Below, in pieces: positions 43,990-56,150 of a DNA stretch of 64,000 nt. The stretch is from positions 89,902,001 through 89,966,000 of the forward strand of contig NC_072895.1 of the NCBI RefSeq assembly GCF_027943255.1, in the 5' to 3' direction. The position numbers were made by a program, and so were the translations under genes. The DNA is from Anastrepha obliqua (taxonomy: Eukaryota > Arthropoda > Insecta > Diptera > Tephritidae). Every line of letters begins with the position of its first letter. Positions within the stretch are counted from its first letter, which is position 1. The notes beneath the pieces were generated by a model, which was not told where the DNA came from, ran no database searches, and saw nothing but the letters and a program-made list of their open reading frames with translations.

Positions 43990-45076
43990 CAATGGCATCC
44001 ACCACTTGGAGGTGCAGCAGCGGAATCAAAGCTTGGAATGTCATTCAAGCTGAAATTAATTAATATCTATAAGAGAGACTCTGCTGTTGGTCAGGGACTC
44101 GCTCGTTGTAGTGCAACCAATCACTGTCTACTCTTACAGTCAATCTGTCAAAGGATCTCTACAGTGCAATAACACATTCTCCAAACGTATTCCAAATGAG
44201 CTGGCTAAGCGGTGTTCCATGAACATTGTCTGGGCGCTTACACACAGAGACATTCCTGAAAATTACACCGCCGATGAATGGAGGGAGAAAGAGAGCAATT
44301 GACATTACATCAGGTAACCCTGCTTCTATCCTTGGCATTCCTTTATCCACACACAAACTATTTACGAGATCGGTCATCATCGCGCCGCCTAATAATCGAT
44401 ACATCACAGAACCTACTACCTCTGGCAGATTTGAAAACCACAGCCATGCACAACACTTTATCGTTTATTAGAAATACAAAGAGGTTTCAGCAAATTGGGA
44501 ATTAGAGCGGGAACTTGAGCCTACCCTCGTTTTATCGCAATCGGCATTCAGGTCTAAGTGCGCAACTCAACATCCTCGTAGAGAGTGACAACTCCCGCAA
44601 CCTAATCCAGCGTAGGTAGTGCAATACTTTACAACAAGCCGATAAATGTAGATATAGAGAGGTAGAGCCAATTCTGTCTGAAAGGTTAAATGTCTCATAA
44701 AAATATACCTTAAAATAAGGTCATTTTTTTTTTTAAACAAACTACATAAGTAAGTTTAAGGAACTAAGGAAGGAAAGACGTTCGGTTTATGGTCGTTATT
44801 ATTACAGCACACAGTCCATGAAGTCAGCATATGACCACCATTGGAATCATTGAGTACCCGATGTGCATGTCTTACTTGGAGGAGGCGGATAGCACTGAGC
44901 ACTTTCTCTGTGAGTGTCCTGCTTTTGCAAGAGCAAGGCTACAAGTTTTGGGTTCCGATGTCGTGAGAGGAACTAAAACTGGAGGATATTTACAGATTTC
45001 CCAAAGAATCTGGAAAATTCTCACAGGACTAACTACATCTGTATCTATCTGTATTCCTTCCTATCTCTTTCTCTGA
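43990..45076 (+). pseudogene. I/jockey-like LINE relic: RNase H and C-terminal Cys-rich tail
   Basis: The plus strand gives 'VYSYSQSVKGSLQCNNTFSK' and 'ALTHRDIPENYTADEWREKE' (44110-44300), the later half of an RNase H (family: SDSQ...WVPGHRDIxGNxxADELA). The first of these Asp is Tyr and the GH motif is TH. At 44831-45000 comes 'YPMCMSYLEEADSTEHFLCE' with 'CPAFARARLQVLGSDV' after it, the C-terminal zinc-binding tail. The stretch between holds stops and frame changes. The 3' untranslated part runs towards 45300 with no A-run. Confidence 0.75.
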
Positions 45077-47269
45077 TACTTTTCTCTTGCCCTCCTTGAC
45101 TATCTACCCTCTTTCCAGAGCTGTACATACTATATTCCATGTACTATTTAGCCTGAGTGTTTTAGGAACCACAAAATCTCTTGGTGCTCCTTGGCTCGAC
45201 CTCAAATTTCAATTGCAAGTAAGTTTAAAAAGTTGGGTGGTTGGAAGATTCGAGCACTGGCTCTGTCGTCTACCTACCAGTCTAAGTTAGGTTCGGTTAA
45301 ATGAGGTTGAGTTGAATTCTCTTCTGCACGGTGGATATACGGCAGATACGCACTTAGTTCGATTCCTAAGATAGATTAAACTTCACTCCTTTTTAGGTTT
45401 TCATTAAGTGTAACCTTTTACAATGCCTTACAGATCATGAAAAGTTCTGATTGTCTACTCATCTTATGGTCTACTTAGAGTACTTAAGGTATACTTTTTG
45501 AAGTACTAGAGGCAAGAAGCTAATATTTAATACTCTTTACTTCACCTTGACGTTGAGGCTACGGCAGAAGTCGTTCGATGAGAAGTAGAGAGCTATATTA
45601 GGGCAGTTGCTCTACTCTCCACTTCCTCTTTGGCTCTGTGACCGTCGTAGAAGTAGTTTTACATTCTTCTCCGCCTGAGTAGAAATACAGGTCTGACTTA
45701 GATTTATATTAATATATTTCTGCATATCTAGTAATTGTCGACATGAGGAGGATGGGTGGATGGGTTGAACACTACCTATGTCATTTGCACGCTCTGGCAA
45801 AAACGCGATATCTCAATCTTGCCAAGTATATATTACTCTGCATATCGAGCAGGCTTCAAGTCAATTCGATTTTAGGAAAAAATAATTGGTAATTATACCA
45901 AACGCAGAGTCAGCATTAAAGTCAACGCACAACTCTTTAATCTTTTACCTCTAAATTTCTTTCCATATACACGCAGTCAGTTTATACCAGATCTTAAAAA
46001 TAGAAAAGCGAAATATTTATGGTAGCAATAATTTGGACTAAACGGAGCAAAATATCGTAGCAAATTTGGGTCTACAAACCAAAGGCTTTGGCGATATTAG
46101 TTATTATTTTCTCTCTTACTTTGACTTCGTTCTAAATTTTGCCAATTTCCATTTCTATAAAATTGTTTTCTCCTTTTTTTGTACTTCTTAAATGCTTTGG
46201 CTTTCAGACCCAAGACGAAATAAAATTGAATTTGACAAAGCCGAGAAATTGAAAATGTATAAAACTTCAAGCATAAATTTCGCGCTAATCACTACTACAA
46301 ATCCCCAACCACCAGCGTATATACATAAATATGTTTGGATGTGATATACTGATAAAAAATACGATTCGATGTTATCTACAAAGCAATTTAATCCTTTCAC
46401 TCTTTCACACAAAGTATTTGTGGGATTGTGCTAATCTACAAGAAAAACCAACAACGTACAACGTATTTATGTCCAAATGTATTTGTGTGTGAGTGTGTGT
46501 GTAAGTAGGTCTTGGTCTACATCTATCGAGATAGCGCAAAGACGACTGCAGCAGTGGGTAACGTGCAGCTTGTCTTGCCTAATCCTATTAGCCTGAAAAA
46601 GGATTTCACATTTTATGCTACTTCAGCACCACAATCACCCCAAAGTCAGGACTTTGAACGAAAGGCAGCTGCTAAGCCAAATAGCCATGAAACCCATCAC
46701 AGATGTCATATGCTAAAGCGCCGAAGCATTGTAAATGTAGGTACCACTCCAGCCGCCGTGTGCGGTTCTATTTTGGCTCCTGCAATCCCTTAGCAACACT
46801 GAAATCGATTGTCTTCCTCTACTAGCAGTCGAGCAGCTTTGTCTATCGCGTTTCATTTCTTTTTCTTTTACTTTTATCAAATATTTGAATATCCATAATA
46901 AATTTAACGTTGAATTTTCTTGATTGTGCGCGCCAAACCACACAGTGGTATCCTTTTCGCTGACACATGACACATTCTCTGGCCGCCGCGAGTTTTCAAC
47001 AAATAACGCCAAATGGCAAACATTTAAGTAGAGAAAGGGAGAGAGAGAAAGAGGGAAAGAGAAAAATGGTGCAAGCAGCGTGCTAAATTGGAGTGGCTTA
47101 TTAGCAGAGAAGGCATTGAAAATTTGAAAGGAAAGCCAGGAAAGTAAAGAATGGAAAAAATTAAAGCGGGAGAAGTTGAAAAATAAGTTACACTAACATG
47201 CGCTCATATCAACTGCTACTCAGAGGGAGGTCCCAGAAAAATTAAAAACATGAAAAAACACAAGCAAAT
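45077..47269. other. Spacer, no gene identified
   Basis: Frames of 60-99 codons on either strand (46512-46793 plus, 46713-47012 minus) have no splice support or recognisable family. A purine-rich GAGA tract lies at 47028-47070. Confidence 0.45.
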
Positions 47270-48838
47270 AAAAACAATTTTCCAAACATATATATATATA
47301 TTTTATTATTAAAAAACTTTTGAACAATATTTAGATAAAATAATAATATTACTTTAAAATAAGTATTAAAAAATTAAATGTTGAAAAAATCTTGCACAAT
47401 ATTAAAAAAAACATAAGCAAAATTACTTTAAAAAATGTATCAAGAAAATTAAATATTAAAGCAATTTATGTTTAAATATTTAATATCTAAAATTTTGTTG
47501 TTAATAATATTTGAAAAAAATGTTGAAAAGTATTAAAAAAAACAGAAAATTTTAAAATCCAAATAATAAAATTAAAAAAATGTATATATTTATGCATACA
47601 TTAAATATTAAAATCATTTTTTTTAATTAATGAAAAATGTGTGCAAAATATAAAAACCAATTTAAATAAAATTATAAACAAAAATAACAAATTTTATATT
47701 TAAGTAATTGATACATAAAATTTTATTATAAATAATATTAAAAAAAACTTTAAGAAAATTTAAATATTAAAAAAACATGCAAAATATTAAAAAAAAATGT
47801 ACAAAATATTAAATTTGTTTTTTAATTATTAATATTTCCGCTGTAGCCGAATGGGTTGGTACGTGACTACCATCCGGAATTCACAGAGAGAACGTAGGTT
47901 CGAATCTCGGTGAAACATCAAAATTAAGAAAAATTTTAATTTTATTAATTTTTTGTATTTCTGACTTGAAAAAGCATAAACATATCTGCCGTTCGGAGTC
48001 GGCTTGAAATTGTAGATCCCTCCATTTGTGATACAACATCAAGACGCACGCCACAAATAGGAGGAGGAGCTCGGCCAAACACCCAAAAAGGGTGTACGCG
48101 CCAATTATGTATATATATATTTATAAATACCATAATTAAAATTTATTATTAATTAATATAAAGTATTAAAAAAAAAAATAATTTTAAATATTAAATAAAG
48201 GGTTCACAAAATATAAAACGAAATTTCAAAAATATTAAAATTCTGTATTTATAATATAAAAAACTATATATTTTAAAATAATAAGAACTATTAAAAGAAA
48301 ATTTTTAAATTAAAAAATGTGTGCAGAATATTAAAAACAGTTTACATTACAATAAAATAAAAATTAAATATAAAAAAAGAGTTGCCAAATATTAAAAATT
48401 TAAATAGTAATAAAAAATATGTCAATAATAATAAAAAATATTAAAACAAGTTTAATACTTAACTAATTAGTTTTCTCACATTTATTATTAATAATTTAAA
48501 AAATATTTATTTTAAGGAAAATTAAATATTAAAAGAAAACTTCTCATACCATACATTAAAAAAATGCAAACTATTAAAAATATAAAATTTTTTTCAATAA
48601 AGAATAATAAAAAAATTAAATATTGAAACATGAATTTTAAATGCTAAACATAATTTTGCTAAATATTAAGATTCTTTTCTCAACAATATTAAAGAATATA
48701 TTTTAAGAAAAAAAAATATTAAAACAATTTTTTTTAAATATTAAGCACAAATTTTGCAAAATATTAAAAAAAAGTTCCCAAAATATTAAAAGAAACCAGG
48801 AAAGCATTAAATTTCTTTTTTAATAATATTAAAATAAA
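47270..48838. repeat. AT-rich low-complexity array of AAATATTAAAA units, split by a SINE
   Basis: Strings of the type AAATATTAAAAAAA-T recur every 20-60 bases on both sides of the SINE at 47838-48121. The array ends exactly where the rover element begins at 48839. No coding content. Confidence 0.75.
47838..48121 (+). mobile_element. tRNA-derived SINE, copy 2
   Basis: It has the head CCGCTGTAGCCGAATGGG with the A box, then GTACGTGACTACCATCCGGA, the B box GGTTCGAATCT near 47896, and the shared body. The tail is complete: GGGTGTACGCGCCAATTATG followed by a TA run. It is inserted in the AAATATTAAAA array. Confidence 0.88.
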
Positions 48839-50060
48839 GGGTGATTTTTTAAGAGCTATAGGAATTTTTTTCAAAAAACACACGTCAAATTCAGAAAAAT
48901 GTATGAAATTTTTATTTAAATCGATAGTACAGTCCATATAACTTAATGTTTGAGGATTATTTCATGCAAATGTCGACCGCGACTGCGCTTCAAATGGTCC
49001 ATCCGCTTAATCCAATTTCGGCATACTCTTTCCAATGTTTCGGCCGGTATCTCACATATAAATGCTTTAATGTTGTCTTCAATGCGTTAATTGAAGCAGG
49101 CTTGTCTGAATAGACAGGAGCTTTAACATAGCCCCACAAAAATTAATCTAAATGCGTTATATCGCACGATCTGGGTGGCCAATTGACAGGTCCCGAACGG
49201 GAAATAAAATGTTCACCGAACTCGCCTCTCAACAAGTCCATTGTTACGCGTGCTGTGGGGCATGTGGCACCGTCTTGCTGAAACCACATGTCATGCAAGT
49301 CAAGCTCTTGCATTTTGGGCAAAAAAAAGTTGGAAGTCATTTTACGGTAGCGCTCACCATTCACAGTTACGTTACGATTCGCACCATCTTTGAAGAAGTA
49401 CGGTCCAATGATACTTCCAGCCCATAAACCGCACCAAACTGTGACCTTTTCTGTATACATTGGTAGCTCTTACAATTCTTCTGGCTGATCTTCACTCCAA
49501 AATCGACAATTCTGCTTATTTACGTACCCATTGATCCAAAAATGAGCTTCGTTCCTGAACACAATTTTTCGATAAAAAAAACGGATCTTCGGCCAACTTT
49601 CCAGGAGCCCATTCACCAAAACTTTTGCGTTGCGGTAGGTCGTTCGGCTTCAATTCTTGCACCAGCTGTATTTTGAAAGGCTTCACACCTAAGTCCCTTC
49701 GCAAAATTGTCCACGTTGTTGAGTAACAGAGGCCCAATTGCTGCGAACGGCGACGAATCGATAATTGATGGTCATCATTAACACTGGCCGATACAGCTGC
49801 GATATTTTCTTTAGGTCGCACTCTACGTAAGCGTGTTGGTGGTTTGATGTCCAATAGTTAATGGAAATTTGATTCTAAATTTAGTCACAATAGCTCGAAT
49901 AGCCGCTTCAGTGGGTCGATTAAACTGACCATAAAATGGAAGAAGCGCGCGATAAACTTTCTTAACAGAACACGCATTTTTATAATAAAATTCCATGATT
50001 TGCAAGCGTTGTTCGTTTGTAAGACGATTCATGGTTAAGTTATGGGCGAAACTGAAGATG
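48839..50060 (-). mobile_element. Rover-type mariner, near full length, catalytic Asp replaced
   Basis: The left end is GGGTGATTTTTTAAGAGC. Minus-strand reading from 50032 gives 'MNRLTNEQRLQIMEFYYKNA', 'RLRRVRPKENIAAVSASVND', 'LSIRRRSQQLGLCYSTTWTI', 'KIQLVQELKPNDLPQRKSFG', 'KIVFRNEAHFWINGYVNKQN', 'YTEKVTVWCGLWAGSIIGPY', 'DMWFQQDGATCPTARVTMDL' and 'VNWPPRSCDITHLD'. The first catalytic position is Asn (FRNEAHF, family FSDEAHF). The second (QQDGAT) and third Asp blocks are present. At least two frameshifts and a stop after EEL break it. The right-hand terminal repeat is not recognisable. Confidence 0.9.
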
Positions 50061-51690
50061 TTTGACAGTGAAACAAAAAACGAAACGTGCGTCAGTTATT
50101 CTCCATTTATCCGCCAGCTTTACGTTTTATTTAATTAATCAGACATGCAAAAATCTCAATTATTTCAAATCGTAACCTCTTTCTTAACATAACCTATTTC
50201 GGAGATTTCTTTATAAGAAGTCAAAAATTTGGCACTTAATCTTGGAATATAACGTAAATGATCTTTTTCTAGCAGTTTCAATTTGAACAAAAAAAATTAC
50301 TTTCATTATTGTTGTTATTATTCATGGATTCAGAGCAATGCCGTGAGCCCAATTTTCTCAAAAAATTTTAGTACAATGACGGCTTTGTCCCGTTTTGGTA
50401 CCTGCCTCGCTCACAGCTAACAGGCTGCGTTGAAAACTCCAGGCGGGCCTTACGGCAAGCATCCAATTTCGCGGGCAAATTCTAACCCCCTGGCGTTACA
50501 ATCATTATTCCAAAAATTAAGTAAAACAGATATAGAGTCACACTCTTTCCAATAGATGTTTGTACGCGCGTCTGCTTTGTTCTCCTCTACTGGGAACGAA
50601 ATGCGCCTAAGTAGATATTATAAAATAGTACACCTTGACTTTATAGGGCCATTGGCATAATCTTAAAGGTATCTATAAAGTTATCAATAGAACTACGGCT
50701 ATGATTTTTCACTATATACTTACACAGAATTCTTTCACAATAGATCGGCAACGGTCTAAGTGAGTTGGTTGAGAAACCGACTGCCACTTCTACCTACACT
50801 CATAGTAGCATACTTGCCCACAAACGAAAAATAAAATGAAATAATCTTTAATTTGGGTCTCTGAAATGGCAAATACTCCAGCAAACAAGCAATAGAAAGC
50901 AGCAGAATGATTTCAAGTTGTCTACAGTACGAAGAAAAGTAAAACTAAATATATTAAGAATATAACACAATAATTGGCAGTTACTGCGCCGAAGGAAAGT
51001 AGTTATCTTTTCTGAAATAATGGGTTCTGAAATAGGAACATAACTACGTATTTTATATTTACATACAAATGCAGATTTGGTAACGTCAAAAAGCGATTCA
51101 AGGCTTGAAATTTTGCATTGGTGCAGTTTGCGAAAGCGCAATGTTTATTGAAAATCAATTATTATAAGTATTAATTATAAACAATTAGCAACGATTGATT
51201 TTTGATTGAGTGTTTAGTTTCTTATTACATGAAATTACATCTTCTTCCTCTTATTCATCTTTCTTTAGGGCTAAGTCCTGGTTAAAAACTACATTTAACA
51301 ATAAAAAATTATCTATTAATAAATTTTGCAATAAACAAACAATACATAAATTCAAGATATATATAAATTTTAAAATATATAATAATAAATATTATTATTC
51401 GTATATGGAGCCTGATGCCCAACATTCATGCCATCTTCCAAAAGATCTTCCAACTTTCATGGCGGTCTTGATGCGGTGGGTCTTTCCACATTGGCTGACT
51501 TCACGAGTCACTCTGTGGGCATTCTTTCAAAGTGTTTGTTCCATTTTTTCGGCTTTTCTACTCCATTTGGTTACGTCCTCAATTTCATATGTGCGTTTTG
51601 TATCGTCGTTCCTCTGGTGGTCAAGTCTGAAACAAACTTCGCTAATCATCCACTGAAGCGGATGTGCCTGCTATGATAAATAAATTCAGT
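50061..51690. other. Spacer, one unassigned frame
   Basis: A 148-codon plus-strand frame at 51210-51656, open also in a second frame at 51428-51676, lies in a GC-richer patch. It has hydrophobic runs, but no ATG context or family that I recognise. The reverse strand may hold the tail of another LINE. A GC-richer stretch at 50380-50500 is also unassigned. Confidence 0.4.
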
Positions 51691-53700
51691 TTAATATATT
51701 CGTCACTGATTTTTTCTATGCAGCGAGGCAAACGTAGTACCAAATTTTTTATTTATCTATTTATTTAGCGAAATGGTCAAAATTCTTGCTGACTTTCGAA
51801 CAAAACTATGGTACTTGGAAATATTTGAAAATAATTATATAAAGGCTACAATGCAGTGATGGATCCAAACCAGCCACATTATTTACCTCAGATAGGACTT
51901 TATTCAAAGAAGCAAATTTGATAAAATTTTACTTAGGAATTCCAACATGAAATACTGAGACCCAAAGCAGATTACGTATGAGAATATGGAAGCTAATATT
52001 TTCAAAAACGTAAGGCAGGTAACTGAATTATTAAGAACGCGAATAATAAAACTACAGGTAGGAAAGGCTGCAATGGATGGCTAAACTATAAGACTACTAT
52101 TCAACTATGCAGAGATTTTAAATTTATTAGTTAACAACGCAATTCATAAGACGGTAGCGATGCTCTAAAGTTCAACGGATAGAGCGAAAAAGTAATAACT
52201 ATTTTTTCAATTCATTTAATGCGTCTCATATGAGCCTCATCATACGACCTACAAATGAAGGTAGCGTAATCAAGTATAGATCTTAAAAAAGAGATCTATG
52301 ACATCTTCAGAGTATACGGGTCGGAAAAAGATAGGCTCTTACGGGGGACAAAATCTAGCATTGCATTTCGAATTAATATAATTAAAATGCGTCATGAAGC
52401 TTAGTTTCAAAATATACACCTAAATAATTGATTTCAGTGACACTATTCAGAGAGGACCCCGAAATATGATAACTCATACTTAAGAGAATAAACCTTCTAA
52501 AGGGTGGTTAAGTTTTCAGGGCCGGTGTTGATTATGAATAAAATACATTCTTTTTAGAAAATTATTATCATTTCTCTTTACTATGATAATATGGATATGA
52601 CTCCATTACGCATGGAACAAAATATCGGCCAACTGACCACCGCGGCCTCGGCGGCACACTTCCATTTGATGGTCCAAATTTTTTCGATGACGCTGAGGCA
52701 TAATTGAGGTTCTATGCCGTTAATGTGCCGAATTATCTCATCCTTTAGCTCTTGAATTGTTGCTGGCTTATCGACGTACACCTTTTGTTTCAAATAACCC
52801 CAAAGATAGAAGTCCAACGGTGTCGTTGACGTTTAGGTGTGGTTCACATTCAACATCGGCCCTTGAAATTTAACCACCAAAGTAGCACACGAACACTTTT
52901 CACCTTTAGAATTAGATGATTATAAGTACGCCAGGACTGTAGCTTATGAACCTCAGCTTAAAGAATAATGGAATCAGGCAAATTCCTCGTTATAGAGTTT
53001 CACTTGAGGTCATCTGCATATAACTGATATTTCTATGATGAAAAATAGGAATCGATACCATTAAGGAATGACTGCAGCAGCGATCCCAATAGGTTGCCTT
53101 GAGAAATGCCAGACGCCGCGATAAATCGCTCAGTAGAGATAATGTCCATAGCAGCCACAAAATATCTATAGCTCAGATATGGCTTAATACACTCAAGGGA
53201 AATATAGTGAGAGCCAAGATTATTTAATTTAGCTACTAAAATCTTATGCTTCATTAATCTAATGAATGCTCTCGAAAAGTCAATAAAAGTTAACTTCTTG
53301 AAGGGCAGCAAAAAAGTCTCCAGTAAAAATCCATGTTTTGCATATTCCTAACGCCCCGCTAAGGCGCAAAGGGTCACACAAAACCCTGTCGAGTCGAATA
53401 ACAATTTCTTCTTAAAGGTGAACACAAAGATTTGGGTAAGGTGGACAATTTAGAAACCGGTTTGTAGTTGGCAACGTGATTCATATTGACGCTATTGAAA
53501 ATTCGTGTTATGGCATCGCTTTTCCAGTCAGCAGTCATAAGTGATTCTATGCAAAATGAGTTGAAGCTGTTGATTCCACGCTTTTCACAGAAATTGTTAA
53601 TTTTTAACCCATTTTGTGGCAAAGCTCCTGACCTACAACCCTTAAAATACAAAACTAACACAATAATGCAGACGCGTCTTTCTCATTTGTAGCGCTGAAA
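51691..53700 (-). pseudogene. Jockey-like LINE reverse transcriptase, interrupted by a deleted rover element
   Basis: Minus-strand reading from 53600 gives 'ITRIFNSVNMNHVANYKPVS' and 'KLSTLPKSL', then 'TFIDFSRAFIRLMKHKILVA', 'ERFIAASGISQGNLLGSLLQ', the active-site 'QLYADDLK' near 53010, and 'HKLQSWRTYNHL' up to 52880. It resumes left of the inserted element at 52502 with 'YHISGSSLNSVTEINYLGVY' (family: xxLGVxFD). Stops and frameshifts are frequent. The part below about 52380 is too decayed to read with confidence. Confidence 0.8.
52503..52878 (-). mobile_element. Deleted rover-type element with 28-base inverted ends, nested in the LINE
   Basis: The ends GGTGGTTAAGTTTTCAGGGC and GCCCTTGAAATTTAACCACC form imperfect inverted repeats 376 bases apart. 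AAAG on both sides could be a target duplication, although TA would be expected for this superfamily. The minus-strand frame 52817-52581 gives the C-terminal part of a rover transposase: 'FYLWGYLKQKVYVDKPATIQ', then 'ELKDEIIRHINGIEPQL'. Everything upstream is deleted. Confidence 0.85.
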
Positions 53701-54144
53701 TGTCTCTGATTGCGTTCTACCAAAATTATAGTGTTTCTATATTGGAAAACCCTATATTTTCTAAAAATAAGTCTGCAGAATTAATGCCCAAAATATGTAG
53801 ATGTAAACAAATATTAAACTTCATACTCACACGCACACATATACAAGTATATGTAGTATGCAGACAAAAGGACAATTGTGAATAAGTAAGTGAGCATAGT
53901 CAGATGACTTGAGCAGGCAAATCTAAAGCGACCACAGAGCCAGCAGCTAACAAAGCTAAATTTAGGCGTACTAGCACACATACAGTGAGGGAAATTTACT
54001 TAGGCACAGCGAAATTCTTCATAGCATTAGCTAACCTCACCCAAAATAAAATCTCCAAAAAGTAAATATGAATCAAAAGTAATTGATTTCTTTATTTATT
54101 ATTTCTATGAATGCAAAATTAACTTAGACGCACTATAAAAATGA
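53701..54144. other. Spacer with a possible Tc1-like end
   Basis: ACAGTGAGGGAAATTTACTT at about 53981 resembles Tc1-type termini, but no partner was found, so it is unconfirmed. No gene is seen. Confidence 0.35.
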
Positions 54145-54835
54145 AAAAAGAAAATGTTACCAAAGGTGGCGTCCTTTCGTCCCTACTTTGGCTAGTTGCT
54201 ATTAACGAAGCTCTGATAATGCTAAAAAGGGTGGGGTTACGGTACTAGCATACGCCGATGACTTGATCCTAATGGTATCGGGACCGTTTCCCTCAGTCAT
54301 GGCTGAGATTTTGGAAAGGTCACTGACTGTACTTAGTCGCTGGGCTGCCACTTGGGACTTCCGAGTGAACTCTGACAAAACGAAGCTGGGTGCTATTTAC
54401 CAGAAAATATAAACCTTCACTCTTTCGACTTCCCAAATTAAACAACCACGTTCTCTCGCTGTCATCGGAAGTTAGGTATCTTGGAGTGATACTTGACTCC
54501 AAACTCCATTGGAAGCTACACATTGAAAATCGGGTAAAGAAGGCCAATATAGCCTTCTACTCCTGTAAATCTATGTTCGGTTAAGAATGGGGACTCAAGC
54601 CACAGATCGTGCTGTGGAGGTACAACGCAGTGCTTTTGCCAATTTTAACGTATGGATGCCTTGTTTGGTGGGAGGCTCTTCGGAGGGGCTATAATATCAC
54701 TAAACTGGGGAAGGTGCAAGGGACTGCATGCATTGGCATCACCGGAGCATATAAAACTTGCCCCAGCGCTGCCCTGAATGTCGTCGCAGCTTAAAGTGCA
54801 ATCAGGTTAAAGGTGGTTGGTCACTGGGTGATCCT
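54145..54835 (+). pseudogene. I/LOA-like LINE reverse transcriptase fragment
   Basis: The plus strand gives 'GGVLSSLLWLVAINEALIML', then after a frameshift the active site 'VLAYADDLILMV' (YADD at 54251-54262), 'LFTRKYKPSLFRLP', 'SSEVRYLGVILDSKLHWKLH', 'KANIAFYSCKSMFG', and after a stop 'PILTYGCLVWWEALRRG' and 'KVQGTACIGITGAYKTCPSA'. This is the palm-thumb part. It begins just before GGVLS and ends before RNase H. Confidence 0.88.
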
Positions 54836-54949
54836 TTCTCGACAACCTGGGGGAGTGCGCCCACCTAAATCCCATCAACCTTCCCCATCATATCAATAGC
54901 TCTGGCTGGCTGTAGATATCTGCCTGTTGGAGGTCTCATAATGGTATCA

Positions 54950-55505
54950 AAACGGTGCTTTAGTGCTACTTGAGGAGTACCCGACTGGCACATAAGTAAA
55001 GCGAAAGATGCTTTTGGCTCTCTTAAAGATGTCTGGAAATCCTCTGTGATCACTCGTAGCACCAAAATTAAAATATTCAACTCTAATGTGAAGTCACTCT
55101 TATTTTACGGCTGTGAAACTTGGAATCTTGCAGTCACAGACTAGCAGCGCTTACAAGTATTTGTGAACCGTTACCTCCGTGTAGCATCTTTTCACCTAAC
55201 ACCAAATCCAACCAAAATTTGTGGGCTATGACGCACCAAACTACAACGCGAAAGGAAATACTTAAAAAGAACTGGGGGTAGCTTGGGCACATTTTAAGAC
55301 AAGATTCCAACGACATCACCCGAAAGGCGATTGATTGGTAGCCGACGCAGAGTCAGACCATCACTAACATGGACTTGGAAACGGGAATAGCAAGGAAAAA
55401 CAAATGTTGGAACGAACCAAAGTGGCTGGTGTCCAACAGAAGCGAATAGAGGAAACTTGTTGTGGCTCTCTGTGCCCTCGCGGAACCATACGAACTTATA
55501 TAGTT
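54950..55505 (+). pseudogene. RTE-like LINE, 3' end of ORF
   Basis: The plus strand gives 'ISKAKDAFGSLKDVWKSSVI', 'KIKIFNSNVKSLLFYGCETW', 'RLQVFVNRYLRVASFHL' and then 'RRRVRPSLTWTWKRE' and 'GTNQSGWCPTEANR'. It matches the order LFNSNVKxxLLYGCETW...INRCLR...GRPxxTWRR seen in RTE-type elements. Scattered stops occur. It directly follows the I/LOA-like fragment but belongs to another clade. Confidence 0.8.
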
Positions 55506-55876
55506 TTAGTTATAATATCTAATTTTAGTTCCCTGTAGACGCACGACTCAAAAATAATATTTTGAAGGGTGAGTTTACTATTTTTTTTAAGCTTTGCATT
55601 AATAAATTCAACCGGGCTGTCAGAACGACATTTTTCAGCTCGGGTATGGGCAGGTATTGCTTAAAGTTTTGACCAAAGACGATTCCCCGTACTTTTTACA
55701 TAGATCCAATTTAAGTCAATTGACTCGCAGATCAGTCCAAAATTAATATTTGGCTTGAGCTAAAGAATCCCTTTAAGTGCAGCGAAACATGTATGAGTGC
55801 ATTATCCTGATGGAACGTAAATTCTGTGTGAGTGTGATCCTCTTAAATTCCAGTTATTATGTTTTCCAATATGGGC
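55506..55876. other. Spacer, no gene seen
   Basis: No recognisable frame or repeat between the RTE-like fragment and the SINE. Confidence 0.45.
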
Positions 55877-56150
55877 GGCCGCCGTAACCGAATGGGTTGG
55901 TGCGTGACTACCATTCAGAATTCGGAGAGAACGTAGGTTCGAATCTCGGTGAAAGACCAAAATGAAAGACCTCCGAATGTATTTCTGCCATGAAAAAGCA
56001 ACTCATAAAAAATATTTGCCGTTCGAACTCGGCATGAAAGTTTAGGTCCCTCCATTTGTGGAACAACATTAAGACGCACGCCACAAATATGAGGGGGAGC
56101 TCGGTCAAACACCCAAAAAGGGTGTACGCGTCGATTATATATATATATAC
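55877..56150 (+). mobile_element. tRNA-derived SINE, copy 3
   Basis: It has GGCCGCCGTAACCGAATGGG (A box), B box GGTTCGAATCT near 55936, GTTCGAACTCGGCATGAAAG, GGGGGAGCTCGGTCAAACAC and GGGTGTACGCGTCGATTATA plus a TA run. The TA run leads straight into the MITE at 56151. Confidence 0.88.

Noticed and set aside
46512..47012. Opposed frames of 93 and 99 codons
   Set aside because: They overlap antisense, lack splice sites in phase and resemble no family that I know.
51210..51676. 148-codon frame with hydrophobic stretches as a host gene
   Set aside because: Two overlapping frames are open at once, there is no splice or start support, and no recognisable family. Left as unassigned.
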